Positions 63,648-64,000 of a stretch of DNA of 64,000 nucleotides are shown here, in pieces. Both the position numbers and the translations under genes were made by a program. The notes under the pieces are model-generated. The model saw only the letters and a program-made list of their open reading frames with translations. It was not told where the DNA came from and ran no database searches. Source of the DNA: Alloprevotella tannerae ATCC 51259 (GTDB lineage Bacteria; Bacteroidota; Bacteroidia; Bacteroidales; Bacteroidaceae); the NCBI RefSeq assembly GCF_000159995.1, contig NZ_GG700643.1, positions 277,291 through 341,290 on the forward strand, read 5' to 3'. Position 1 is the stretch's first letter; each line of letters opens with the position of its first letter.

Positions 63648-64000
63648 ATGAAACGCAAGTATTTTCTATACGCATTTGCTCTCACTGTCTTGCCTCTGCA
63701 AGCACAGGATATCTATAAGGTGGAACAGTTTTCCGGAGAAGATCTCAACGGAACAGCGCGCTTTGTCGGTATGGGTGGAGCTATGAATGCACTTGGTGCA
63801 GACTTATCAGCGATAGGTACAAACCCGGCGTCTATCGGTTTGTTTCGACGTAACGATGTCTCTTTGTCAGGTAGCGTGACTACGCAACCTAATGCGCTTA
63901 GCCTATACAATATTGATAAATCTCGCGCGAGTTTTGACCAATTGGGCTTTGTTTATTCTACACGCATTGGTGGTTCTTCTATAAAGTATCTTAACTTTGG
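63648..64000 (+). CDS. Outer-membrane barrel protein (OmpP1/FadL-like), 3' truncated by window edge
   Basis: The ATG at 63648 opens a frame that runs off the window (117 codons seen). Signal peptide MKRKYFLYAFALTVLPLQA, then NGTARFVGMGGAMNALGADLSAIGTNPASIGLFR, in which GMGGAMxALGxD and NPASIG are typical of FadL/OmpP1-type and PorV-type barrels of Bacteroidota. A -7 box TAATTTTG lies at 63623-63630. Function unknown. Confidence 0.75.
   Translation, partial: MKRKYFLYAFALTVLPLQAQDIYKVEQFSGEDLNGTARFVGMGGAMNALGADLSAIGTNPASIGLFRRNDVSLSGSVTTQPNALSLYNIDKSRASFDQLGFVYSTRIGGSSIKYLNF

Overview
The window is a chromosomal segment from a member of the Bacteroidota, most probably the Bacteroidales (Prevotellaceae or Porphyromonadaceae-like; I cannot place it further). 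The reasons are: type IX secretion genes porU and porV followed by ispF; a carboxynorspermidine decarboxylase; PCMD-domain, Wzi-family and OprO/P-type outer-membrane proteins; and promoters of the Bacteroidota type (TTTG/TTGN, exactly 19 bp, then TAnnTTTG), of which I could place thirteen. No rRNA, phage, insertion sequence or CRISPR array is present. Most of it is housekeeping DNA.

Layout, left to right: the 3' part of an S9 peptidase; an HU-related protein; mltG; a lipoprotein; two identical tRNA-Arg(ACG) genes; a leftward block TPM protein-lemA-purM-prfA-pyrF; rightward genes rnz, galE, nspC, an OPT transporter and rpsP; a rightward group FAH-like protein-porU-porV-ispF; a leftward operon coiled-coil protein-zapA-rny-wzi-type protein-lipoprotein; a leftward glycine cleavage operon lplA-gcvT-gcvH-gcvPA-gcvPB-lpd; a Nudix gene; a stand-alone AICAR transformylase; htrA; nadE with a short BatD-like gene; a ten-gene leftward ABC exporter/efflux operon (two ABC-2 exporters, a GntR regulator and a split MacAB-TolC-type pump); an AlkD-like gene; a porin; a PCMD protein with a patatin phospholipase; dnaG; a glucosaminidase with LysM repeats; a tyrosine/tryptophan-rich secreted protein; and the 5' part of an outer-membrane barrel gene.

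The most unusual content is not genic. Nine intergenic spacers each carry one short array of dyad-symmetric units repeating every 21 or 22 bp, that is, two DNA helical turns. Family A (five loci) is always exactly 80 bp: four GTTTG-N7-CAAAC dyads separated by 4 bp. Family B (three loci) is always 84 bp: four dyads centred on TCGTGA or its complement, flanked by GTAC-like arms and separated by 4 bp. Family C (one locus) is 110 bp: five 22-bp units closed by perfect 19-bp inverted ends. Arms are conserved and cores vary. Every intergenic gap longer than about 490 bp holds exactly one array, and every array lies outside the predicted transcription units, beyond the flanking terminators and upstream of the flanking promoters. 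This suggests a DNA-level role such as binding of a multimeric protein, and it is my main candidate for an undescribed system.
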